This document shows, piece by piece, positions 1 to 36,900 of a stretch of 64,000 bases of DNA (positions are counted from its first letter, which is position 1; each line of letters begins with the position of its first letter). Origin of the DNA: Callipepla californica brunnescens (Eukaryota; Chordata; Aves; Galliformes; Odontophoridae); assembly GCA_023055505.1 (NCBI GenBank), contig JALIRH010000063.1, forward strand, positions 1,381,501-1,445,500, read 5' to 3'. Under the pieces are notes generated by a model. That model was not told the origin of the DNA. It ran no database searches and saw only the letters and a program-made list of their open reading frames with translations. The position numbers were made by a program, and so were the translations under genes.

Positions 1-976
1 CACAAAGAAAAGCTTAAGGAAAGTTCCATCCCTCTTGCATTACCCGAGAGGTATGCACAACAGATTTTCAGCAACGGAAATAGTTAAATTCATCCGTAGA
101 TATTCATTTCACAAATAAGTAATCAATCATGACAGATTTTTGTTATACACTAAAGTGCACATTTGTCAAATACGCAAACAAAACCTCTTATTAAACAAAG
201 GTATTCTCAAATCACGCGGTCAAAATCACACCAAGGACTGCATTTTTAGTGATATTTGGTGATTTCAGCAGTGACAGAGAGCTCTTCCCTTTGCAACCCC
301 TTTGTCTGAAACCAGGACACAAGGATAAAATGATTTTCACTACAAATCTTTTGACCTTTTCTGCACAAAAAAAGGGAACGGCACCCTTTTCTCTGACAAA
401 GAGAATCTTTAAATACAACTGTATGAAAATATAACTTAAATATAAAATAGTCAAATAGATTTGAGGAGTCTTGGAAAAAATCTTTGTTCCACCTATTAGT
501 TCCATAGGTACCTGGAAGCAAGTAAACATCTGTATTTAAAAAAATAACATTAAGTTACAGCTTGTAGCCATAAACTATTCTGCTCTAGGAATTACGCTGC
601 AAAAGCCAGTTTTAGTAATAAAACACACTCTAACTTATTTGATTTGGATGCCTTTTAGAGAACATATTACACTGTACCATTCAGTAACCATAAATGAAAG
701 GTTACTGTATCTGTTTTCCCTATCTTCTCTGAAACATCAGATGCAATCACCTCAGTGACTAGTCCTTAACAGTGCTGCTTTCACATATGATGAAAAGACA
801 TTCTTGCATAATTGGTCAGTGTGTCTGTAGTGCAACTGAACTGCAAGTCTTCCAACTGATTGCATTAGGTTGACCTTGCTTTTGAGTCAGTTTGTATGAA
901 AGTGAGAAGCAACATTAAAACCCACTGACTGAGAAGTTCTTGCCGTGAAACCTGCAAACACAGGTCCTGGAACGCG
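1..976 (-). other. STIMATE: STIMATE 3' UTR (start of, continuing out of the window)
   Basis: This stretch directly follows the STIMATE stop codon on the minus strand and shows no further coding similarity. I found no AATAAA or ATTAAA on the minus strand here, so the cleavage site probably lies outside the window or uses a variant signal. The short open frames on both strands show no recognisable protein. Confidence 0.6.
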
Positions 977-24980
<24,004 letters not shown>

Positions 24981-25171
24981 GGCCGGGCCCGGCCGCTGCC
25001 CGCCTCAGCGGCGCATGGCGGCGGCGGCGACGTCGCGACCGGCGGCCTCAGCCGCGCCCCTCCCCCCGTCCCCCCCGCTCCGCTTCCTGCGCCCGGCGGT
25101 CCGCCCCGCTGCGTCACGGCGGGCGGGGCCCGGCCTGAGGCGCGCCTGCTCGCGGAGCGCCCGCCGGGAGC

Positions 25172-25193
25172 GGGGGGGGGGGGGGGGGGGGGG
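25172..25193. repeat. Homopolymer of 22 G (22 C on the STIMATE strand)
   Basis: An uninterrupted run of G on the plus strand lies about 190 bases upstream of the STIMATE ATG, inside the CpG island. Such runs can form G-quadruplex or i-motif structures and are hard to sequence, so the length may be inaccurate. Confidence 0.95.
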
Positions 25194-25548
25194 AAGGGCC
25201 GCCCGCTTTCTGCGGAGCCGCGCTGCTCGAGGCCGGCATTGAGCTCCTCGGCCTCGTCCCGCACCGGCGCGGCTCTGGAAGCCGGGACGCAGTCCGCACA
25301 AGAGGAGGAGGTGCGGCGGGGAAGCACACGGCTCGGCGTGCCGCGGAACAGCTGCCGCTCCGCACGGCGGCGCAGCCCCGCGGGGGCTGCAGGCAGGGAC
25401 TGGTGCCGCCTCCCACTCGCACACTTCGTGGGGCGTGCGATGGACAGTTTCCCCCACACCCCTTTGAGGTGGAAAAAAATCACTCCCCGGGAAGCAGCAG
25501 CATCCATTCGTTGGTGCATGAACGAGCAGAGCCAGCTGTAACGGTATC

Positions 25549-25571
25549 TTTTTTTTTTTTTTTTTTTTTTT
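25549..25571. repeat. Poly(T) tract of 23
   Basis: This uninterrupted T run on the plus strand is an A run on the SFMBT1 transcript strand, directly beside the candidate poly(A) signal. Confidence 0.95.
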
Positions 25572-25574
25572 AAT
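25569..25574 (-). terminator. Candidate distal poly(A) signal ATTAAA of SFMBT1
   Basis: ATTAAA on the minus strand is followed immediately by an A tract (T run 25549-25571 on the plus strand). It is the last poly(A) hexamer I noted before the STIMATE promoter island. The A tract makes the cleavage position ambiguous. Confidence 0.45.
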
Positions 25575-25613
25575 TTTCTTACAACCACATAAAACCGTCA
25601 TAAACCACAAACT

Positions 25614-25630
25614 TATGTACATTATTTACA
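25614..25630 (-). promoter_or_regulatory. Paired Pumilio-type sites near the SFMBT1 3' end
   Basis: The minus strand reads TGTAAATA (25630-25623), one base, then TGTACATA (25621-25614). Both fit the Pumilio/PUF consensus TGTANATA and sit about 40 bases before the candidate poly(A) signal. Confidence 0.5.
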
Positions 25631-25778
25631 GACAAGACGAGCAAAATATCAATCCAAAATATTTTTTTTTAAAAAACCCTCTGCTTAAATTGTTACACCT
25701 GCTCAAACAATGGTGGGACTTCATACACATATCTTCTCGTTCATGTTTCTCCTCCATTTAGTACTTCAGTCTCACTGC

Positions 25779-25798
25779 ATATATATATATATATATAT
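25779..25798. repeat. (AT)n microsatellite
   Basis: Ten AT units lie in the predicted SFMBT1 3' UTR. Confidence 0.95.
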
Positions 25799-28700
25799 TT
25801 AAAAGTTAAAGAAGGATAAAACAAGAAGCAGAAGGGACACAATACACATTTAAATCTTTGTTTAAGAATAAGCAGCTAATTAAAAAGGCAAAATACAAGA
25901 AAAGTGCATCAGTTCCAATGAGTTAGTACAAGAAACAGGCCCACGTGTGGAGAGCATGTACCCAATAGGGCAGTCTCCGCTGAGACCTCTGATTGTCTAC
26001 AAAGATTATTTTTTAATTTACTTTAAACAGAAATAATAATAAAAGGAATCAAAGAGGAGCAGAGAAACATGATGCCTCCAGAAAAAAAAAATATCTTTCC
26101 ACAAGGTTTATTGGAAACTGGTGTTCAACAACCTTTTGTGAGTGGGCATTTGTGCCCAGAACTCATTGTTCATCCGCACACGCTGAGCATGACTCAAGCA
26201 GCAGGTCTGCTCCTCTTGAACTGTGCAATGCGGGAGGACTTCTGCAGGCTGCATGCCCACTATCATGCTGTAAGGCTGAGCTCTGTCAGTGCAAGACCTG
26301 CTCGCTCTCATGGCTTAAAGCTGAGCCAGACACCACTGGCTTTGCACCTAAATGGGAACTCTGTGTCTTCCCATGAAAAAATCCACCTTTATTGTCTGGT
26401 GCATTTCAGGACAAGAGATGCAACTTTGAAGAAGCTAGAAATGGCCATGGAGACAAAGTGTCACTAAACTTGTTTTCACTGTATCACATACAGATTAATA
26501 TCAACATTAAAAAAACAAAAACAAAAAAACAACAACAAAAAAACCCACAACACAACAGTACAGAGGCTTGCTGTATCAGATGTTCTGAACTCCCCTTCCA
26601 ATCCTTCACCCATAAGGCTGCCTTTGAAATCAAGGCCACATGCATGTTTGGGCAAGTCAGCAGCACTCTGAAAGGTGGTTAAGCACACAATCCCTTTAAA
26701 AATGAAGTCTTCAGCCAACATCTAGTCTCCTGACAGAGCCTATGTCTTTGTGCTTGCTTATTTTTGGGTAATTTGAGCTCACAGTGGGCAGTAACCAGTC
26801 TGCCACCCTGTGACAGGACTGGTTAAGGAGAAGCTTTAGACAGAATCGCTGTATTTTTGGCTTTCTGGTAAGGCTACTTCATCCAAGAACCTCTCCTTTA
26901 GCAACAGGTTTGTTTCAAAAGTATTCAGTTTCCAATCTGAGCGTGACAGTTTTGAAGCCTATTCAATTACATTCGAAAGTCTCCCAAGCCACCTTTCCTT
27001 TTGCCACATTTTTGTACTTTACATAGAAGAGTGGAGTGCTCAGTCCAATGTACTGTAAATACATATACATTTTTGTGGACTTGGCAGCTAAATACTCCCT
27101 CTTTTAAAGCATTGTTAGAATCAAGAATAAACCCTAGCAAAGTTTAAAGCAACAACAAAATAATGCTGAAAGTTGTGACAGGAAAAGGTAATCCTAATCA
27201 GTCTGAACTCTGTACTGTTTTTCCAGGAGAGACTTCAGACATCCCTGGTGTTCTACATGACATACAAATGAATTTCCTTTTCCTTCTTTGTTTCTCAAAG
27301 AGCAACTTGCAGAAGGGCTTAGTGTTGCACCTCTCCTCTTCTGGAAGGGTCACTTTCAGCTTAAGATGAACAACAAGCTGCTCATGCCTTTGGGGATCAT
27401 TCTACCACATAAACCTTGCATGACATTTTTAGAGGTCAAGTATTTCTCTTATGCATTGCTTGTGTTGATTCTGCTCATTGCAGTAACTCAACAGCAAAAT
27501 ATTGCTGCCCAGTGAGGCTAAGCTTAGCGCAGTACCACACAGAAGCTGTTATGTGCAAACCAGGGCTGTACAATGCATACAAAAATCAGATAGACAATAT
27601 AAGCCATCAATGGGTCAGTTAAGCAGCATCTCCTTTCACCATCCATACAAACAGTACATGAGGCCCAACAGAGGGCTCATTTTCCTGTAATGAAGCCATC
27701 TGCAAAATACCACTGCCTCCATCCTGGACTTCAGCTTTGTCATGTTTTGTAATACATGGAATTAACAGAGGAAAGCACAAACTTCTGAGGTCAAATTGAA
27801 GTCCCAGCAGCTCCTGCTGGTAAAACACAGATATAATCCTGAACAAGGTTTCTGGCATCGAGCTACCCAAAAACCCAGTTTTGAAGAAAGAGAGCAACTA
27901 AAGCAGCATGTGAGCTGACTTAAGTCGTATTGCTGCAAGATGAACAAAGGTAAGTGCAGTAGCATTATCTGCCACACACAGAGAAACTTGAAACATTTGT
28001 GTAGAAACACCATCTACCAAGATTAAGCCCCAGTTATCCCTTTTTAAAATCCAGCAGTAAAAGAGTGCATCTTCTTCCAGGAAACAGAGTGTACAGTACC
28101 CGTGTGCAGCATAAAAACATTTCACAAATAATGAAAACATCCCTCTTGAAAATCTCAACAAAAACAGATCCCATTGGGACCAGACTCAATGCCTCCCAAA
28201 ACAAGGCAGAAAAAAATCCAGCCTATAAAACATGCCAAAAGGTGACCAGTAAATCTCCCACTAACCTCTGAAACTGACTGCTTTATTTGCTGAATAAAAG
28301 AAGTATGACTTTATTACTTAAACCCTTGGTGCCATGTTAACAGGCTCACTAAGTTATCCTTTAAGCTCTCCTCTTTCCTGACAGCTACTCAGAAAGACAT
28401 CCATCTGGACTCAACATCTCGTGGCTATGCAAATAGATCTGCTGGGTGCCAGCTTCTTTACCAACACAAGAGAATTCTGGAATCCCTGAAGAATGACAAA
28501 TATGATCCAAAAGCATCATCTTCCAGCCCAGAAGTTCTCTGCTGGTAAATTTCTCAAGACAAGATGTTGACAGCAAAGCAACAAGCTTTCTTGCAAAAAA
28601 CTTTTCATGTATAATTGCTTCTCACTCAGCTTACACTAAAAGATCGGGGTACAGGAGGATTACACAAAGAGCTAAAACATCCTTTTATTGGCCATATAGT

Positions 28701-28884
28701 TGGCGCAGGAAAGAAAAAGGGAAATTTTGTTTTCAATTTAATTTTGTTTTCAGACCCTGGAAGAAAAAGTGTTCTAATCATAGACTGCCTGCCCTCTCTC
28801 ATTCAAAAACACTGAGCTAGTAAACTGTCTGACATTGCCTTTTTGACTCTGGCATGGAAAAAAAGATTCTGATTTTAGCACTTG

Positions 28885-28938
28885 TATTTACACAAGTGCT
28901 ATTTACAGTTTTACAAGTTTACAAGTTTACTATTTACA
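28885..28938 (-). promoter_or_regulatory. Cluster of three TGTAAATA sites in the SFMBT1 3' UTR
   Basis: On the minus strand TGTAAATA occurs at 28938-28931, 28907-28900 and 28892-28885, with extra TGTAAA half-sites between. This could be a Pumilio-binding cluster or just a small local duplication of an AT-rich unit. Confidence 0.45.
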
Positions 28939-30771
28939 GTTCTGCCTTGGTGAGGTAGTTATTCTAAGGGGCTCACAGTAAAAGCAATCACAATCAGTCA
29001 TTCAGTTTTGCTTAAGCAGAACAGATTTCATTAGTTGTCAGTCCCCTCAACATGTGTGGTGGATGCAGGCATATTGTACAAACTCAGCTCTTAGTTTACA
29101 GATGACCTCTTCAATGAATCTACAGCTCCCAGCACTAGAATAACCTATGATTTTAGGCCTTAGAGAAGCCTGAATTCACCCATAGATCAGAGTAACCACG
29201 GAGAAGCTAGCAAATGCATCTGTCCTAAAGAAATCCCTGGAGTGAGCTTCCTACCTCAAATGTCTTAGTATGCCAAAGTCTTCCTGTGAAAAGGTAAATG
29301 AACAGGAGAAAGGACCAGGGCTGCACGCTTCCTGACTACACGCAGCTCCAGCCTGCGCTCCTCCACATAACTGCTGAGAATAGGCAAAGTAAATTAATCC
29401 AAAGCATCAGAAACCTAATCCTTATGTGAAGCAGATCTCAAGCCTGTTGCAAATTTCCCACATCTTTAATGGAAGATAATATAAGCCCTGTTACTCCAAG
29501 CGTGAAGCACAGGTCCACAGCAAGTGGCTGACTGGGATTAATGCCCAAAACTAAAATCAGCAGTTATTGCACTGTGGGTCCACTGATGAAACTAGGTGCA
29601 AGTAAGTAGGTAAAAATACAGTCATGCTCTTTAAGACAGTTTCCAGTATGCAAACATTGGCAGAGCTACTTTGCAGTCCTCATTGATCACAGCTTTCTTA
29701 GTGTAGTCTCCAAGAAGCTGTACAGGTAACAAAGCAAAAAGCTGCTGACAGACTCTGTGTAAATGGCCCAATTCTTTAAGAAAAAGGAAGCAACTTCACA
29801 GAATTCTAAAGGGCAAAATAAAGAAAATATCCTTTATCTGAACACCAAACTGAAGAAAATGCAGAGGTACTTTCTCTTTCCTTTCTTTTTTTCCTTCCCA
29901 CAGCCCATCTGTAAGAGAAATGCAAAATAATTTCCTGACATCTAAGAATAACCAAGTTAAGCCTGCACAGGTTTCCACCGGAGCTCTGGATCAGAAGCTC
30001 TATATGCTTATACTGCTTTGTATTTCTGACATGCCTACAGAAGAGAGACTTCTGTGCAGCTGCCTATGAATTGTCCAGAAGTAGCTCCCTCCCTTTCTAG
30101 TTCATCATTTCTACTGTTCAGGCCACAGAGGTAGTAAAAACAAAACAAAAATGACAAAACAAAAACCCAACAACAAAGAAACAAAAAAACTCCAAATACT
30201 AAAACCAAGAAATAAATCACACTCTTGCCACACTGTACATTCAGAACCTTGTGGTCACATTGCTGTCCTAACAATGAACAAATTCATAAAAATACTCAAC
30301 ATTAACAAACGAATGTGCACCATGCACATTCCAAAGCCAGTGCTGTGATAAAGCAAGTGTCCGTCCATGGGGAGGGGTGGAGATTCTATGAATCACCAGG
30401 AATATAGAAAGGTTATTTCTGGCATCCTGCATGCGAATGTAAACAGGATTCATTTCTCCTTTTAAAGTTCTGTACCAACAGAACTATCAAAATGTCACTT
30501 CCCACCAGAGGAGACTTTTCTATAATCATTAAAAAATACATTAAAAAAAGGGAACCCCATAGAGCAAGAGGCTGTCGTGTTCTCAAGCAGGCAGCTGGTA
30601 GAGCAGCCCCTGTGTTCACATTGGCGTTTTCCTCCAGACGCTGTCCTTTTTTCAAAGTGGAAAATGGAGGTTGACTGATGCTCCTAGGTTGCCAGTTCAA
30701 CTTTATTTGGCTTTCCTTGATAGAAAGGAGCGTGGTTGTGCTTCAGAGGTCTGCTTCAACTTGACTGTTTC

Positions 30772-30912
30772 TCAGTTAGCGAACTGCTGGTAAAAAGCAA
30801 GTTTAACCCTTTCAATGTGATGGCAAAGTTTAATAGCTGGCCCAAGTTTCAAGTCCATACACTCCTGAACAGTCGGCAGAGTCAGCAGCAGCAGTGCCTG
30901 GCCATCAATTTC
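30772..30912 (-). CDS. SFMBT1: SFMBT1 coding exon 20, SAM domain end and stop
   Basis: This exon encodes [20 protein letters not shown], then [17 protein letters not shown] and FYQQFAN with TGA at 30774-30772. E-I-D-G-x-A-L-L-L-L is the classic central SAM motif. The acceptor is CTTCTGACAG. Confidence 0.97.
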   Translation of the reverse strand, partial: EIDGQALLLLTLPTVQECMDLKLGPAIKLCHHIERVKLAFYQQFAN

Positions 30913-33900
30913 CTGTCAGAAGACAAAATCTCCATAGTGATACAGCATTTTTTCCCCCATCTCCTTTCAGCTTTGTCTTGCTGTAATTTCAGAATCACAA
31001 CCATTTATGAATTAGCAGTTTTTTCCATTCTACTCCAGCTTAAAGGCTTACCTTTCTCACTAACAAATTAAATCCTTCCTTGAAATGTCAGCTCAAATTC
31101 ACTAGCTAAGGGACAGAACCTTATGAAATGCTATTTGAGTCTGTCTAACAATAGAAACCAAGGAAACAAGAAAATCCTTTTACCTAACTTCTGTATCGTA
31201 CTATAGAAACAGAGGTTCTACAAGACAAAGTAATCATCTATAACATGCATCACAAACCATACTCAGCACCAGTTCCAGTACTAGATATTTTTATGGCAAA
31301 TTTTAATCAAGATACATAAATTGACTCATGTTTGTACTCTTGTTGCTTGCGTACAACACTGTGATGCATGCAGTCAGCCTGCAGAATGAAAAACATAATT
31401 TGGAGGGATCTCATCACAAGGGGCAAAAACACAAAACTAACTACTGCCTTTTAAGTGCTGAGTTCTAGGCATTCTTTATGATTGTGGGGCATCAGGATTT
31501 CGAAGACTAAAATCTCTTCCACTGAAAACTTATAAACCTGAACAATTGTGGCCATTTGTTTAAGTCTCCTCTGCAATCTTCAGGGAGCTGTGCATGATTT
31601 CTCTTTCCCCCCCCCCTCAAAAACCTGTTACACAATTCAAGCTTGTTCCCTTTCGTGATTCATTACTAGGTCTAAGAGCAAAGTACCAGCTTCAATGCCT
31701 TAATAGAAAATCATACCTGATCAAGAAAAATTCTTGCCATTGGTGCACAGTCAGTGGATTTGAGGAATCGCACAACATCAGCCACGCTCCATTCCAGAGG
31801 GTTGCTGTCCAGCTGCAGCTTTTCAGCAGCTTCGATCTTTATTTCCTAAACAAGCCACCCACCACAAAAAACTAAAATACTGTAGATGTCATGGACCAAC
31901 AATCCCACACTCCATTCATCTGCCCAACAGAGCTCTAATGAGAGCTCCCAGTTCTTCACACTCCTCAGTTAACACACATGCAGAACAGCACTGTGCTGCA
32001 ATTGGAAACTATCTCCCTATAGCCAGTCGGTTAAATCTAAGATGAGGATTTGCCCAAGCCACTGCTCAAGTTGAACGAAGGAGTGCCAAAAGCTGAGAAG
32101 AAACAGCTCAGAAATAGCCTTGTTGATTCCTCATTACAATCCTGTAATACGACTATAATAAAAATTACATTTTGGAATATTCTGGAGTGTCTTCACAGTA
32201 CCCCTTATGCGATAATGAGTATTCTATAAAAAATACACTGATTAATTCTTCTAAGATACTTGTGCTTGCCCAATACTCAGCAAGGGCATAAATCTATGCT
32301 CAGAATTACCTTGGGTGAAGGCGGCTTATTTTCATCATCGGAAAAAGAAAAGGTCCTAAGCTTCCTCTTCCTCTTGTCTTGGTCCTGAGTCAGAGAATGA
32401 GACAGCTCACTCTGTGTAGGAGAGGATGACAGTGATTTTTTCTCTGATACTTCTGATTCCTCAAGCAATTCATCTTGCTGCTCTGATGTACTATCCTCAG
32501 TCAGAGATTCTTCATCTACCTCGTCTTGGTCATCCTCCTCTTCTCCTCCACTGCCCTGGATAGCGGGAAAAGAACATAGTAACAAAATAAAACATGAGAA
32601 GATTAGGACAAAAACTAGAGTAGTCACCCACTTGTCAGCTGTAACCTGAAGTTATAAGGAACTAACAGTTTCTTGTTTTAAATGAAGCTGGTCCATGATC
32701 ACATACCATATCTGTTAAAGCTGTCATCAGTTTCATACCTGGGGAGATCCAGCTGGAGTGTTATCCACTGAAGTAGAAGAACGTTTTTTCTTATGAACAA
32801 AAAAATGTTTTCGTTTCTTCCGTCTTTTATTTGGTTTCTTCATGGCTACTTCCAAGTTACTGTGGCCACCCGGAGGCCTACCTATCCGCTTGTTTTTCCG
32901 CTTTCCATAATAGTGTGCTACCAGGACAGAAGAAAGGAGCATCATGTTGAAATGCACCTTCAATGTCACTAGTTACGTTTGTCCATCATCAGGACTGGAA
33001 AACCAGTAGCAGGACATTTCCCAGTAGAAATCCCAATTCTGCAAAACTTCTGAATGAGTACATCTATATTTTCCTCTTCAATTTGGTTTAAGGAAGAAGA
33101 GTTACTAATAAATTTTATTTGCCCAGTAACAGAAGATTTACTTCTTTAACTTTGGGAGATCTCAGATGATCACATTTTATATGAAAAAATAAAAATAAAA
33201 AAATCATCAGCTACAGACTTCATCTACTGTCGGATGTTTCTTGTGATGTTTGTGCAGTTTTTAAACATGGCCTCAATGCACTGTTTGTTCTCACAGTGTC
33301 AAATGGATAGAAATCTAAAAAAACCTAAAAGCTAAGAAGAGGGCTTGAAAGTATTTTATTTTGTTCCACAGCAAAATGGTAAGAGCAATTACAGTGACAC
33401 TTAAATTACAATATTTGAGTCAGTTCTTGTCCTAGAAGTTGTCTTAAAAAGATACAGCTTTATGCTCACAACAAGATAATCCACAATTTTACCATTTAAT
33501 ATAAAGATAATTTTCTCTGCCCTACACACTGATGCACGGATATTTTGCAGGCCAGTGAGTGTAATGCTTGAGCTTTTCCTTCTGTAAGCAAAGCAATGTA
33601 CTTCGGATTCCTTTTGTAGCCAAAGTCAGAGCAAAAACAAAATCTAATACCCCTGTGTAACAGCCCCAGCTCAGTTTGACAGCCACTGCCTACTCACTGT
33701 ATTTAGTCTTTGTCAGGACAGAGCAGTTCTCTGAACACTTATCCAGCACCATCTGAGGGCCAAAGAGGTTCGGACAACATTCCAGCTTGATGCATGTTTT
33801 CCTGCAGAAATCTGCCACCCGATCTGCTGTCCTCACAACTTCCACAGTTGCACGGTAGCTCTTCCCTTTGTACCTAACATTGAAAATGCGGTCACAATTC

Positions 33901-36900
33901 AGGATACTCTAATTATCAGGATAAAAGTACTGCAATGAAAATGTGTAAGAATACTGCTTTAAGAACAATCTCAAGGGAAGTCCAGGAAACAGATAGTTTT
34001 ATGACAGATCCTTAAGCAAAATAAAAAAAGCTGGCATACCAAATGAGTTACTGGCAGGCAACGTTTGCTACAAATACCCTCTGAGAATACTAACCCAGAG
34101 TTCAGATAGCTTGTTTTCTTTGTTCACAGGGTTCTTTTTATGTTGTGAACAGCTGATCCCTAAAACCCAAGACTGAGAATACTAATTCATGCTAGAAACT
34201 CTGCCAAACTGGCTAATAAAAGGTAACAGCAGACAGCTTTAGTGGGCCATTCTACTTGCATACTATGGCACACATGAACAACTGCTGCATTTCCAATCAG
34301 CTTCCACCTAGCTGCTGAACAATCTGTCAGGACAGTTACTTGCCATAAGTCCACATATTGCTCTTGTTTGACTTCGAAGTAAGAAATAGCAATTTATTTT
34401 CCTTTATCAGCCTTGCAACAGCACTGACAGAGCAGCACAGTGAGTTATCTGCCACCTCATGCAGCATTCCTGCTCCCAATCCAGCTATTGGCAAATGCTG
34501 ATATCTACTAGGGATGTCTCAGGACTACAAATATCTAGGTGATACACTGAAAAAGAGTTGTATCATCATACTGCAGACATACTAGCTCTCATCACTGTGT
34601 AAAAGAAGTACACAGCAACTTCAATTAAAAAAAAAAAAGATTTTTTTTTCTCTTTCAGCCACATCTTTTATCTGCATTAACTTGTAAATGAGCTTCCTAT
34701 TATCCAAATCCTTCAATGTATGGGGAAAATGTCCTTTTACACACAAAAACAACTCAGCAAAATCATTACTGTGTGGTTTTGAATACGTCAGTAAAGTCTG
34801 TGCCATTGCACACTGGGAAAATCTAATCTCTAGTATGCAAATATGGTGACTTAATTACAAGGCTACTGCTAGACTGTAAGAGAATACCTGGATACCTGTA
34901 AGAGAATACCTGCAAACACGATCACTGTTTTTCTTCTAGCCACAGACTAATCTTGCAAAAAAGCGCCAACCCAAAAGACTCAACAGGAAACCTAGGGCCT
35001 CCTTTGTGTTGGTTACTGGAGAAAGACTTCCATGCCAGACCACTTCAGAATGCTGCTACAACGTTACTTCAGAGAAATCATAGCCCACAGAGAAATCTGT
35101 GTGGAAATGCCATGGAAGCCTGAGAAGCTTTCATAGCAGTACATACTTTTGCTTTTAAATAGTGACATCTATCTTCAGGTGAATTACGTAGCTTCAGCGT
35201 CATGTGATGTCTGCCAGCGGATGTGCTGTGTTGTACCAGTGCCACACCAATAGCTGCTTCCATGCCAACAAAGGGCATAGTAAGGAACATTAAGTTCAGA
35301 TGCACTTTGACAGACATTTACTAAGGACTCCATAAAGATTTGGAAATTTAGTTTGCCAGCATCCTTACATGCTTTAAGCAATTTTCTCATGACTAGGATT
35401 GAGTATACCCTCAGCAAGTTGACAGACAGCACCAAGCTGAGCAGTGCAGTTGGTATGTCAGAAGGGAGGGATGCCATCAGGAGGAATGCCATCAGGAGGA
35501 ACCTGCACAGGTTTGAAAAGGGGGCCCACCTAATGAGCACCGAAGCATCACAGAATTATTAAGGTTGGAAAAGATCTCTAAGATCATCAAGCTCAACTGT
35601 GAGCACCACCATGCCCACTAAGCTGTGCCCTAAACAGGACCACGGAATCATGAATGTTGGAGAAGACCTTCAAGATCATTAAATCCACACATTCATTGTG
35701 ATTATTCAGGGAAACAAGCTTTAAAGATGGTTTCTGAGAGTTACTCAATGTTTGGTGGAGTGAGGAGGTGGTGGAGGTTCAACAAAGCCAAGCACAAGGT
35801 GTTTCATTTCGGCTGAGGCAATGCCAGATATTTGTACAGACTGAGAGGAGAACCCATTGAGAGCAGCCCTATGGAGAAAGACTGGGGTGCCCTGGTATAC
35901 AAGACTTAACATGAGCCATCAGCGTGTGCTTCCAGTTCAAAGGCCAACAGTATGCTGGGCTGCATTGAAAGAGGGGTGGCAGTGGGCAGGGAGGGGACTG
36001 TCCCTCTCTGCTCTGCCCTCACGAGGCCCCATCTGGAGTACTGTGTCCAGGCCTGGGGAAAGATGTGGAACTGTTAGAACAGGTCCAGAGGAGGACAACA
36101 AGATGATCAGAAGGCTGCTGACCTCCCTATACAAAGACAGGAGGAGGGAACTGAGCTTATTAAGTGCAGAGACCTGATAACAGCCTTTCAGTCCTTAAAG
36201 GGAGCTTATAAATGAAAGGGAAATCAAGTTTTTACATGGGTAGGACAAGAGGGAATGGTTTTAAACTAGAAGAGGGGAGATTTAGATTAGATGTCAGGGG
36301 AATTTTTTTCACTGAGAGAGCTGAAAGGCGCTGGAACAGTCTGCCCAGAGAAGCAGTGGTTGCCCCGTCCCTGGAGGTGTTCAAGGTAGGGCTGGATGGA
36401 GCTCTGGTCTTGTGGCAATGCTGCCCGTGGCAGAAGGAGGGAACTAGATGATTTCTGAGGTCCCTTCCAACTCAAGCCATTCTGTGATTCTATGAAATAT
36501 CAGAAGTTAAAACACAGACTGCACTGAACACTTGTTCGACTAAGTGGGGAATGGGACAAGAATTTACTTGGCTTTTAGGGTCTCTCCGTGCCCATGCCAT
36601 GCAGCTTCTTCATCCAACTGCAGCTCTCGCAGGACACGGCTGGGTTTGTATGCTGCATTGATCAATAAGGTGAGAACCTATAGTAGGGAGGAAGAAGAGA
36701 AACTACGTTAGACTCTTTGTACAATAAATCTTTTTAAAGCGCTAGGGTAGAATAGGAAATCACTCCTATTCATCTGAATTATCCAGCATTAAAGAACTCA
36801 TTCACAGCAGGATTACAGATACGGCCAAAATGAAAACTGAGAACAGTCAACATTTCAGACCTTGCCAAAAGTTCAGAATTTGTCTGCAGAATCACAAGTA

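Larger units (their letters stand above)
25549..30771 (-). other. SFMBT1: Predicted long 3' UTR of SFMBT1
   Basis: On the minus strand nothing coding follows the SFMBT1 stop down to the STIMATE CpG island. The likely distal end is an ATTAAA at 25574-25569. Other AATAAA hexamers on this strand lie at 30707-30702, 28689-28684, 28315-28310, 28287-28282, 26393-26388 and 26112-26107, so shorter isoforms are possible. Pumilio-type TGTANATA sites lie at 25614-25621, 25623-25630, 28885-28892, 28900-28907 and 28931-28938. The true end cannot be fixed without transcript data. Confidence 0.55.

Noticed and set aside
30035..30700. Possible extra exon or gene between SFMBT1 and STIMATE
   Set aside because: The open frames here have no recognisable protein similarity or paired splice sites. 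The region is better explained as the SFMBT1 3' UTR.
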